From JAGQSZ01 sp049672765 (lineage in GTDB: Bacteria > Actinomycetota > Acidimicrobiia > Acidimicrobiales > Microtrichaceae): DNA of 7,086 nt. The position numbers and the translations under genes were made by a program. Each line of letters starts with the position of its first letter. Within the stretch, counting starts at the first letter, position 1. Below the pieces are notes generated by a model that did not search any database, was not told the DNA's origin, and worked only from the letters and a program-made list of their open reading frames with translations. The DNA is taken from the NCBI GenBank assembly GCA_049672765.1, contig JBATWQ010000343.1:1-7086 (forward strand), written 5' to 3'. Of this stretch, positions 1 to 5,544 are shown one piece after another.

Positions 1-90
1 GCATTCCGTGGTGCCCTTGCCGTCGATCTCTACAGAGATCGAAATCTGGGTCTCCTTGGTAGATCGTGAACTCGACGCGTAGCGGCTCAT
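1..90 (-). CDS. hisB: Imidazoleglycerol-phosphate dehydratase HisB, N-terminal fragment (cut by window edge)
   Basis: The first 30 codons of a minus-strand gene begin with an ATG at 90-88 and run off the left edge without a stop. The peptide starts MSRYASSSRSTKETQ and continues into VEIDGKG, the family's opening pattern: a short lead, a T-K-E-T motif at residues 11-14 and a D-G-x-G turn at 23-26, just before the conserved TGxxFxDHM metal-binding region that lies outside the window. HisB converts imidazole-glycerol phosphate to imidazole-acetol phosphate, the substrate of HisC encoded just upstream. It follows hisC by 28 bp, so co-transcription is likely. In-frame GTG (108-106) and TTG (99-97) codons lie upstream, but ATG gives the usual N-terminal length. 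A GAGG lies only 3 nt before the ATG, too close to be a convincing ribosome site, so the exact start is uncertain. Confidence 0.88.
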   Translation of the reverse strand, partial: MSRYASSSRSTKETQISISVEIDGKGTTEC

Positions 91-118
91 AGGCCTCAAG
101 AATCCCACAGATCGGCGT

Positions 119-1210
119 TCACGAGGAAAGCACTTCTGCCAGGGACTTCAGAAACTCGTCGTCCTCGTCACGCGTTCCGAGAGTTACCCGCAGGCAGCCC
201 TCCAGGCGGGGCCACGATGAACAGTTCCTGACCAGCACCGATCGCTCCACCAGTTCCGCCCAGACGGCGTCCCCGTCACGATCCCTCGGTCTGAAAAGAA
301 TGAAGTTGGCGCCAGATGGCCACTGGTCAACCGGCAACTCGGCGAGGGCCATTTCGACGCGTCCACGTTCCTCGACCAGTGAGGCGACGCGCAGTTCCAT
401 TTCGGCCAGGTGGTCGAGCGCCAAGGTGCCCGCGAGTTGCTTCATTGAGTCGAGGTGGTACGGGAGCACCACCTTCTCGAGTTCGGAAACGACCCAGGTC
501 GGCCCGATCAGATAGCCGAGCCGCAGGCCCGCTGCCGACCAGGTCTTCGAGAACGTCCGGGTTACGACGATCGAGCGCTCCTCGTCGACCAACGTGAGCG
601 CCGACCACGGGGCAAACTGGCCATACGCCTCGTCCACGACGAGCAGCCCGTCGACAGCTTCGACCGCGTTGAGAACGGTCTCGACGGTTTCACGGTCCTC
701 GACCAGACCGGTCGGGTTGTTGGGTGAACACAGGAACACGATCGATGGTCGACCGGATTCGATCGCCGTGAGCAGGGCGTCCAGGTCGAGTTCGAAGTTC
801 GCGAGGCGCTCCACCTCGATCGAGTTGGTTCCGGCGATCTTCGCGATGTGTTGGTGTAGGGCATAGGTCGGCTCGTTGCTCAACGCCGTCCGACCGGGTC
901 CGCCGTAGGTCAGACAGAGCGTCTGGAGCACCTCGTTCGAACCGTTCGCGACGAACACGTTCCCGACGCCGATCTCGGTGTTCATCAGAGGCTGTTCGAC
1001 CTGGGCGACGCGTGCGCGGAGCGCAGTGGCGGAACGGTCGGGATAGCGGTGCCAATCGACGTCCGCGAGCGCTGTCGCGAGCTTTTCGACGAACGCCCTC
1101 GGCGGGGGTTCGGGCGCCTCGTTGGTGTTGAGACGGACCGATACGTCCAGCTGTGGCGAGTGGTAGCCCTCCATCAGGGCGACAGAGTCCCTGGGCGTGG
1201 GGCGGGCCAT
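119..1210 (-). CDS. hisC: Histidinol-phosphate aminotransferase HisC
   Basis: This is a fold-type I PLP aminotransferase of 363 residues, normal for the family. It transfers an amino group from glutamate to imidazole-acetol phosphate, giving L-histidinol phosphate, in the cytoplasm. Visible landmarks in order are LNTNEAP (27-33) at the substrate entrance, NGSNE (89-93) in the cofactor phosphate site, SPNNPTG (162-168), VVDEAYGQF with the pyridine-nitrogen Asp193 (191-199), TFSKTWSAAGLRLGYL with Schiff-base Lys222 and phosphate-binding Arg230, and LRVTLGT with Arg341 expected to hold the substrate carboxylate. The ATG overlaps the hisD stop by one base (TGATG). A GGAG sits 9 nt upstream of the ATG, at 1223-1220 inside hisD, which supports this start and translational coupling. 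All key residues are present. Other class I/II aminotransferases share the fold, but the position between hisD and hisB settles the assignment. Confidence 0.96.
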   Translation of the reverse strand: MARPTPRDSVALMEGYHSPQLDVSVRLNTNEAPEPPPRAFVEKLATALADVDWHRYPDRSATALRARVAQVEQPLMNTEIGVGNVFVANGSNEVLQTLCLTYGGPGRTALSNEPTYALHQHIAKIAGTNSIEVERLANFELDLDALLTAIESGRPSIVFLCSPNNPTGLVEDRETVETVLNAVEAVDGLLVVDEAYGQFAPWSALTLVDEERSIVVTRTFSKTWSAAGLRLGYLIGPTWVVSELEKVVLPYHLDSMKQLAGTLALDHLAEMELRVASLVEERGRVEMALAELPVDQWPSGANFILFRPRDRDGDAVWAELVERSVLVRNCSSWPRLEGCLRVTLGTRDEDDEFLKSLAEVLSS

Positions 1211-2529
1211 CAGTCGGTGCTCCAGAGTCGCTGTCGGAGCCGGATCGATTCGGCGTGGGCAGCCAGCCCTTCGGCGTCGGCCAGCACGGCAACCGATTCG
1301 GTCAGAGCGCCCGGGGCGTACGCCGACCGGTCGACGCTGATGACGTGGTGGTGCTTCAGGAAGTCGTCAACGGTCAGAGCCGAGGAGAACCTGGCTGAGC
1401 CGTACGTAGGGAGCACGTGGCTCGGCCCCGCCACGTAATCGCCAATCGAGGCGGGCGACCACTCCCCCAGGAACACGGCCCCTGCGTTGGTGACGCGTTC
1501 GACCAAATCGTCCGCGTTCTCGCAGAGCAGCTCAAGGTGTTCCGGGGCCACGAGGTTTGCGACCTCGATCGCCGCCTGGGGAGTGTCGACCACGACCGCG
1601 TACCCTCCCTCGGCGAGGGTCGCAGTGATGTCCGCCTTGCGTGGCGAATCTGCGATCAACGCATCCATTGCCGTGCTCACAGCATCGGCGGTGCCCTCAT
1701 CCCAGGTGATCAGCCAGGCCAGGCCGTCGGGGCCGTGCTCGGCCTGGAGAATCACGTCTATCGCTGCCAGCTCCGGAGGGACCGACGAGTCGGCGATGAC
1801 CACCACCTCGCTCGGACCGGCGAACGCGGCTGCGACGCCGACCGTCCCCGAGACCTCTTGTTTGGCCAGTGCCACGTACTTGTTACCGGGTCCACATATG
1901 ACGTCGACCGACTTGATCGACTCGGTTCCGTACGCCAGCGCGGCGATCGCCTGGGCGCCGCCTACCGCGTGAACCTCGCTGACGCCGACTACCGCTGCGG
2001 CCGCCAGGGTCACCGCCGCGATACGCCCGGTCCCACGATCCGGGGGAACGCAGACGACCACGTCCTCCACACCCGCAACCATCGCCGGAACCGCTGTCAT
2101 CAGCAGAGTCGAAGGGTACGCGGCCCTTCCACCTGGGACGTAGCAACCCACGCGGTCCACAGGTTTGCGGTACGACCGGATGTTGACGCCGTCCTCCTCG
2201 TGGACAACCTCGCCCTGGAGTTGCTGCCGGTGGTGGGCGGCAATTCGGTCCCGGGCCAACTCAAGTGCCGCGAGAACTTCGGGGGCAATTGAGTTGAGCG
2301 CCTCGTCCAACTCGGCCTGCGTGATGAGGGTGGTCGGTGAATCGACTCCGTCGAACTGTGCAGTCAGGGACCTGAGAGCGTCATCGCCACCCTCTCGTAC
2401 TTGGGCAAGAATCTGGCGGACGGCTGAGACAGGAGCGTCCTCATCGACCTTCGGTCGGGGTAGACGTCCTTTGAAATCGGTGACACCACGCAGGTCGAGA
2501 CGGTTCAACACGCCGGTCACGGTACCCAT
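1210..2529 (-). CDS. hisD: Histidinol dehydrogenase HisD
   Basis: This 439-residue protein has the length of a single-domain HisD. HisD is a zinc enzyme that oxidises L-histidinol to L-histidine in two NAD-dependent steps, ending the pathway. Recognisable blocks are VGCYVPGGRAAYPS (127-140), ICGPGNKYVA (211-220), AGPSEVVVIAD (237-247), LQAEHGPDG (261-269), APEHLEL (328-334), GDYVAGPSHVLPT (363-375) and EGLAAHAESIRLR (420-432). By comparison with the E. coli enzyme the zinc ligands are Gln262, His265, Asp364 and His425, and the catalytic pair is Glu330-His331. All are intact. The segment before AGPSE is unusual and is described in the findings. The gene opens the minus-strand his operon and overlaps hisC by one base. 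The ATG at 2529 gives the expected lead into LDLRG. A start at the GTG three codons later cannot be excluded, and no clear ribosome site is visible. Confidence 0.96.
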   Translation of the reverse strand: MGTVTGVLNRLDLRGVTDFKGRLPRPKVDEDAPVSAVRQILAQVREGGDDALRSLTAQFDGVDSPTTLITQAELDEALNSIAPEVLAALELARDRIAAHHRQQLQGEVVHEEDGVNIRSYRKPVDRVGCYVPGGRAAYPSTLLMTAVPAMVAGVEDVVVCVPPDRGTGRIAAVTLAAAAVVGVSEVHAVGGAQAIAALAYGTESIKSVDVICGPGNKYVALAKQEVSGTVGVAAAFAGPSEVVVIADSSVPPELAAIDVILQAEHGPDGLAWLITWDEGTADAVSTAMDALIADSPRKADITATLAEGGYAVVVDTPQAAIEVANLVAPEHLELLCENADDLVERVTNAGAVFLGEWSPASIGDYVAGPSHVLPTYGSARFSSALTVDDFLKHHHVISVDRSAYAPGALTESVAVLADAEGLAAHAESIRLRQRLWSTD

Positions 2530-2545
2530 CGCAGAGTTGGGCGGC

Positions 2546-2551
2546 TAACTA
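2546..2551 (-). promoter_or_regulatory. Possible -10 box for the his operon
   Basis: TAGTTA on the minus strand lies 16 nt before the hisD ATG and is the best A/T-rich hexamer in the 90-bp divergent spacer. It deviates from TANNNT at the last base. No convincing -35 box was found, so this is a weak call. Confidence 0.25.
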
Positions 2552-2552
2552 C

Positions 2553-2568
2553 TTGCCGGATTGCCGGC
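2553..2568. repeat. Tandem 8-bp direct repeat upstream of hisD
   Basis: TTGCCGGA is followed immediately by TTGCCGGC, a tandem pair differing only in the last base. It lies directly upstream (minus-strand sense) of the candidate his -10 box. It could be a binding site for a regulator or a chance feature of GC-rich spacer DNA. Confidence 0.4.
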
Positions 2569-2606
2569 CCCGAGGATGTCCGGTGCCCCTGCCGCCCGGT
2601 CGGTGC

Positions 2607-2612
2607 TAGACC
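2607..2612 (+). promoter_or_regulatory. Putative -10 box for leaderless small gene
   Basis: TAGACC ends 7 nt before the GTG at 2620. That spacing would put the transcription start on or next to the start codon, as in leaderless actinobacterial genes. The final T of TANNNT is replaced by C. Confidence 0.45.
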
Positions 2613-2619
2613 CTGACCC

Positions 2620-2841
2620 GTGAGTCTCCACGCAGATCTGACATCGGTCATGTCGACACTCGACCAGCTCTTCGAGCGTCTTGACGACGCGGCCAAAACG
2701 CTCGAGGGCAGCTCCGACGACGACCTGTTGACCGACATCTACGAGGTCGAGCGCCACCTCCGCCAAGCGTCACGCCGGCTCACCAGAACGCTGAATTCCC
2801 TACCGGATGGATCCGGCAGGCCCGGCGGACGAGGCTTCTGA
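2620..2841 (+). CDS. Small helical protein of unknown function (73 aa)
   Basis: I do not recognise this protein. It starts with a GTG placed 7 nt after a plausible -10 box and ends with TGA at 2839-2841. The sequence is charged and soluble, has no membrane segment or signal, and contains no cysteine. Residues about 5-30 (DLTSVMSTLDQLFERLDDAAKTLEG) and 35-62 (DLLTDIYEVERHLRQASRRL and following) look like two amphipathic helices separated by an acidic GSSDDD turn, so a helical hairpin or small oligomeric bundle is plausible. The last ten residues are a Gly/Pro/Arg-rich tail. An internal ATG at 2650 would shorten it by ten residues. It is divergent from hisD and followed after 18 nt by a strong hairpin. 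That it is a real gene rests on the promoter-like spacing, the helix-like composition and the lack of a better ORF here. Confidence 0.62.
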   Translation: MSLHADLTSVMSTLDQLFERLDDAAKTLEGSSDDDLLTDIYEVERHLRQASRRLTRTLNSLPDGSGRPGGRGF

Positions 2842-2859
2842 CCGGAGCGCAAAACGGAC

Positions 2860-2881
2860 CCGACGCCCCGAAGGGCGTCGG
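2860..2881 (+). terminator. GC-rich stem-loop after the small gene
   Basis: A perfect 9-bp stem (CCGACGCCC pairing with GGGCGTCGG) encloses a CGAA loop, 18 nt after the stop at 2841. No U-tract follows, as is common for actinobacterial terminator-like hairpins. It could act on transcripts from either side, because it lies between convergent genes. Confidence 0.5.
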
Positions 2882-2918
2882 CCGGGCAACTCGGGCGGCG
2901 GGTGCCCAAAGTCGCCAT

Positions 2919-2946
2919 TGCACCAGGTGGCGGGAACCTGGGTGCA
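2919..2946. other. Strong imperfect inverted repeat (hairpin)
   Basis: TGCACCAGGT at 2919-2928 pairs with ACCTGGGTGCA at 2936-2946, a 10-bp stem with one bulged G and a 7-nt loop (GGCGGGA). On the minus strand it lies about 120 nt past the nth stop. It may terminate nth transcripts or be part of a structured RNA; the sequence alone does not decide. Confidence 0.4.
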
Positions 2947-3064
2947 TCGAAAAGCTACTGCCAACCCATGGACCTGTCGAGTGCCTCCGCGGCCCAAAAT
3001 CCGCCTTTCAGGGCCGATTCTGAGGCTTTGGCAAGGCTTCTACGGGTCTGCGGCACCGGAGCTG

Positions 3065-3730
3065 TCAGATGGTTGACGACGGGCAGAAATCCGCTAGCAC
3101 GCAACCCGGACAATTGGGCTTCCGGGCGAAGCAGACGCGCCTTCCGTGCAGGATTATCCGCAGACTGAAGTCGCCGCGCTCGGCCATCGGGACCATTGGA
3201 TTGAGCTCGTACTCGACCTTCACCGGGTCGGTTTCGGTCGTAAGGCCGAGCCGCGCCGAAAGCCGCAGAACGTGGGTGTCCACGGGCAATCCTGGAAGCC
3301 CGAGGGCCTCTGCGCGCACCACATTGGCGGTCTTCCGGCCGACCCCGGGCAGCTTGACCAGATCCTTCATCGCGTGGGGCACCTCGCCTCCGTGGCGCTC
3401 GACCAACGCTGTGGCCATTCCGATGATGCTGCGAGTCTTCGCCTTGTAGAACCCGGAGGATCGAATGAGTTGCTCAACTTCCTCCGGGTTGGCGGTGGCC
3501 AGATCTTCGGGTGTGGGAAACCGTTCGAAGAGTGCGGGGGTAAGGGTGTTGATCATCTTGTCGGTCGACTGCGCCGAAAGGATCGTCGCTGTCAGCAACT
3601 CGAACGCGTTTCTGTGGTCGAGCTCACAGATCGCCTCCGGATACTCGAGCTTCAGTCGCTCGTTGACCAGGCGGGCACGGCCCTTGGGCGATCTGGGTTT
3701 GCGGAACGGCTTGGGGTCACTCGGGTTCAC
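3065..3730 (-). CDS. nth: Endonuclease III (DNA glycosylase/AP lyase) Nth
   Basis: This cytoplasmic base-excision-repair enzyme removes oxidised pyrimidines and cleaves the abasic site. The 221-residue product is close to the usual 210-220. Landmarks are ATILSAQSTDKMIN (48-61), the helix-hairpin-helix LPGVGRKTANVV (127-138) with catalytic Lys133, VDTHV with catalytic Asp151, and a C-terminal 4Fe-4S loop with Cys200, Cys207, Cys210 and Cys216 in the exact C-X6-C-X2-C-X5-C spacing. The chosen start is the GTG at 3730-3728 (VNPSDPKPF). It follows a minus-strand TACCGT box by 7 nt, the leaderless arrangement. The open frame continues upstream to an ATG at 3910, but those extra residues are low-complexity Arg/Gly/Pro and overlap the divergent acetyltransferase gene, so they were rejected. 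All catalytic and cluster residues are intact. Confidence 0.96.
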   Translation of the reverse strand: MNPSDPKPFRKPRSPKGRARLVNERLKLEYPEAICELDHRNAFELLTATILSAQSTDKMINTLTPALFERFPTPEDLATANPEEVEQLIRSSGFYKAKTRSIIGMATALVERHGGEVPHAMKDLVKLPGVGRKTANVVRAEALGLPGLPVDTHVLRLSARLGLTTETDPVKVEYELNPMVPMAERGDFSLRIILHGRRVCFARKPNCPGCVLADFCPSSTI

Positions 3731-3737
3731 GAGGGGG

Positions 3738-3747
3738 ACGGTAGCCT
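3738..3747. promoter_or_regulatory. Overlapping divergent -10 boxes between nth and the MshD-like gene
   Basis: On the minus strand TACCGT (3743-3738) precedes the nth GTG by 7 nt. On the plus strand TAGCCT (3742-3747) precedes the acetyltransferase ATG by 9 nt. Both fit TANNNT and share the TA pair at 3742-3743, so one site may fire in both directions. Confidence 0.5.
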
Positions 3748-3756
3748 CGGTAGGCG

Positions 3757-4377
3757 ATGCCCGGCCCTTCGCTCCCCCGTTCCCGCTGGATCTCGCCCGC
3801 CACCGACGAGACCGATCGCCTGATGGCGAAAGAACACCTCCACCGGGTGCGTGCTCTGTTCCAGATGCGTCGGCCGCTGCCGGTAGAGGACGCCCTCCGG
3901 GCAGCAACACGGGACATCGACGTGCGCCCCTTTCAACCCGATCAGGACGCCGACGGCTTCCTACGGGTCAACAATCGGGCGTTCGCCTGGCACCCCGATC
4001 AGGGCAACTGGACCCGTGACAACCTGACGTCGCGGATGGCAGAACCGTGGTTCGACGCAGATGGATTCCTGATCCACGAATCGGAGGGAACGATCGACGG
4101 ATTTTGCTGGACGAAGGTGCACGAGGCCTCGGACGAGGACCCTGCGATGGGCGAAATTTTCGTGATCGCAGCTGACCCGGCGACCCACGGAACCGGACTT
4201 GGCAGGGCGTTGACGATCGCCGGGCTGGACCATCTGGCAGGCCAGGGGCTGGCCGTGGGGATGCTCTATGTCGAACACGACAACCACCCGGCTGTCTCTC
4301 TCTACGAGCGACTCGGCTTCTCGGTCCATCACACCGATGCTGAATACGCGGCCGTGGACGCTGGCCCCGCCGAATGA
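3757..4377 (+). CDS. MshD-like GNAT acetyltransferase (mycothiol synthase, C-terminal half only)
   Basis: This single-domain GNAT protein of 206 residues closely resembles the catalytic C-terminal domain of mycothiol synthase, which acetylates Cys-GlcN-Ins from acetyl-CoA to finish mycothiol. The MshD signature is extensive: FLRVNNRAFAWHPDQGNWTR (68-87), RMAEPWFD (93-100), GFCWTKVH (115-122), GEIFVIAADPATHGTGLGRA (132-151) and MLYVEHDNHPAVSLYERLGF (169-188). The acetyl-CoA loop is HGTGLG, with His144 where Gln or Arg is usual. Tyr183 matches the family's conserved LY(E/Q)xLGF tyrosine. MshD proteins are normally about 300 residues with two GNAT domains. Here only the last strand of the first domain is recognisable (LFQMRRPLP, 34-42). 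The ATG at 3757 was chosen for its nearby -10 box; the ATG at 3823 (residue 23) is an alternative. Another small-molecule acetyltransferase role cannot be excluded. Confidence 0.82.
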   Translation: MPGPSLPRSRWISPATDETDRLMAKEHLHRVRALFQMRRPLPVEDALRAATRDIDVRPFQPDQDADGFLRVNNRAFAWHPDQGNWTRDNLTSRMAEPWFDADGFLIHESEGTIDGFCWTKVHEASDEDPAMGEIFVIAADPATHGTGLGRALTIAGLDHLAGQGLAVGMLYVEHDNHPAVSLYERLGFSVHHTDAEYAAVDAGPAE

Positions 4378-4397
4378 GTTCCTGGCCGGTCTCCCCG

Positions 4398-4403
4398 TAG
4401 GCT
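4398..4403 (+). promoter_or_regulatory. -10 box for leaderless rlmN
   Basis: TAGGCT, a perfect TANNNT, ends 6 nt before the rlmN GTG at 4410. This implies transcription starting at the start codon. No Shine-Dalgarno sequence is present in the 32-bp gap after the preceding gene. Confidence 0.6.
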
Positions 4404-4409
4404 GCTGGC

Positions 4410-5480
4410 GTGAAACGGACCGTCTACGACCTCGACCGGGACGACTGGGCCCTGGCCATGGCCGGCGAGCCCAAGTTCCGTGTCGATCAACTCTGGGAGG
4501 GGATCTACGGCCATCAGTTGGCAATCCCTGACCTGACGTCGCTTCCCAAAGCCCTCCGTGAACGCCTCGACGCCGAACTGCAACCGGCGCTGACCAAGGT
4601 CACCGAGTCGGTCAGCGACAACGGTGAAACCGTCAAGTTCCTGTGGGAACTCGAGGGCGGAGCCCGGGTCGAGACCGTGCTGATGCACTACGCCGATCGT
4701 TCGACGGTGTGCGTGTCGAGCCAGGCCGGTTGCGCCATGGGATGCAGCTTCTGCGCCACGGGTCAGGCGGGCTTCGAACGTCATTTGAGCAGCGGTGAGA
4801 TCGTCGAACAGGTCATCAGGGCCCAGCGGGTCGCCTCTGGGGCCAAGGCCCCACGTCGGGTTTCCAACATCGTCTTCATGGGGATGGGCGAGCCGCTCGC
4901 CAATTTCGACAACACCTGGACCGCGGTCAGGCGGATCCACGACGACATCGGAATCGGTGCGCGACACATCACACTGTCCACCGTGGGGCTGATCCCCGGA
5001 ATCATGCGGCTCGCCGAGGAGCCCATGCAGGTGAACCTGGCGGTGTCGCTCCACGCGGCCGACAACCGACTCCGGGATGAACTCGTGCCGATCAATCGGC
5101 GCTATCCGCTGGAGGCGCTGATGGACGCTTGTGCGGCCTACTTCGGCTCGACCCGCCGGAGGGTCAGCTTCGAATGGGCGATGATCGACGGTGTCAACGA
5201 CCGAATGTCCGACGCTGAAGCCCTGGCCGAACTCTGCCAGCCGATCCGGGCACACGTAAACCTGATACCGCTGAATCCGACCCCGGGATATGCGGTGCGT
5301 GGATCATCGCGCAACCGGGTGAACGCCTTTCGGGATCGGCTCGACCGGCTCGGAGTCACCGTGACCGTCCGCGACACCCGAGGTTCTGAAATCGACGCGG
5401 CTTGTGGGCAGCTCCGAGCGGGCCATCAGGCAACGCCGGTTTCCCGCCCCGTACGCCGCAGCACTCCGGCGAATTCCTGA
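4410..5480 (+). CDS. rlmN: Dual-specificity 23S rRNA/tRNA adenine-C2 methyltransferase RlmN (radical SAM)
   Basis: RlmN methylates C2 of A2503 in 23S rRNA, and in characterised bacteria also A37 of some tRNAs, using radical SAM chemistry and a methylated cysteine intermediate. The 356-residue protein has the N-terminal accessory domain (KFRVDQLWEGIYG, 22-34), the radical SAM cluster motif C108-X3-C112-X2-C115 within GCAMGCSFCATG, GMGEP (158-162), STVGLIPGI (190-198), AVSLHAADNRLR (211-222), and a C-terminal RGSEIDAACGQL (324-335). Cys332 corresponds to the methyl-carrying cysteine and Cys101 (VCVSSQ) to the second catalytic cysteine. The resistance paralogue Cfr is less likely given this RlmN-type sequence and housekeeping setting. 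The GTG start is set by a TAGGCT box 6 nt upstream and gives a standard N-terminus. The last 20 residues are a variable tail. The gene has its own likely promoter, so it need not be transcribed with the acetyltransferase. Confidence 0.96.
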   Translation: MKRTVYDLDRDDWALAMAGEPKFRVDQLWEGIYGHQLAIPDLTSLPKALRERLDAELQPALTKVTESVSDNGETVKFLWELEGGARVETVLMHYADRSTVCVSSQAGCAMGCSFCATGQAGFERHLSSGEIVEQVIRAQRVASGAKAPRRVSNIVFMGMGEPLANFDNTWTAVRRIHDDIGIGARHITLSTVGLIPGIMRLAEEPMQVNLAVSLHAADNRLRDELVPINRRYPLEALMDACAAYFGSTRRRVSFEWAMIDGVNDRMSDAEALAELCQPIRAHVNLIPLNPTPGYAVRGSSRNRVNAFRDRLDRLGVTVTVRDTRGSEIDAACGQLRAGHQATPVSRPVRRSTPANS

Positions 5481-5532
5481 GAGTCGCTCCACCCACCATC
5501 GGGGCGTGCGCGGCGCCGTTCCGTCGGCCTGC

Positions 5533-5538
5533 CACACT
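5533..5538 (+). promoter_or_regulatory. Possible -10 box for membrane protein gene
   Basis: CACACT ends 6 nt before the ATG at 5545, the same spacing as at rlmN. The first T of TANNNT is replaced by C, so this is weaker on its own. The shared spacing is the main support. Confidence 0.35.
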
Positions 5539-5544
5539 GTCGAG

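Larger units (their letters stand above)
2842..3064. other. Convergent intergenic region with two hairpins, no gene seen
   Basis: This 223-bp stretch lies between the stops of the small plus-strand gene and minus-strand nth. It holds the 2860-2881 stem-loop and a second hairpin at 2919-2946. Open frames crossing it are short, lack family motifs and run into neighbouring genes in the wrong frame. No tRNA T-loop signature, SRP-RNA or tmRNA motif was recognised. Confidence 0.6.

Noticed and set aside
1417..2292. A 291-codon plus-strand open frame opposite hisD
   Set aside because: It lies wholly antisense to hisD, which has all its catalytic motifs. The translation is Arg/Asp/His-rich with no recognisable domain, as expected of a GC-rich shadow frame.
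2530..2619. T-box or histidine attenuator ahead of hisD
   Set aside because: The spacer is only 90 bp, shared with a divergent gene. It has no run of His codons and no T-box or anti-terminator structure that I could find.
2803..2816. Palindrome CCGGAT-GG-ATCCGG near the end of the small gene
   Set aside because: It is short and inside the coding sequence, and a stronger hairpin follows immediately after the stop, so chance pairing in GC-rich DNA is the simplest explanation.
2842..3064. tRNA, SRP RNA or known riboswitch in the convergent spacer
   Set aside because: I looked for a T-loop (GGTTCRANYC), an SRP GGAA/GNAR apical loop and common riboswitch cores on both strands and saw none.
3731..3910. 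N-terminal extension of Nth to an ATG at 3910
   Set aside because: The extra 60 residues are Arg/Gly/Pro-rich without family support and overlap the acetyltransferase gene and both promoters. The GTG at 3730 gives the normal Nth length.
4329..5255. A 308-codon minus-strand open frame opposite rlmN
   Set aside because: It is antisense to the intact radical SAM gene and its translation is low-complexity and motif-free, so it is a shadow of rlmN codon bias.
5404..5544. An earlier GTG start for the membrane protein inside the end of rlmN
   Set aside because: The added 47 residues are hydrophilic and would need a 77-nt overlap with rlmN. The ATG at 5545 has a -10-like hexamer at the local spacing and begins right before the first membrane span.
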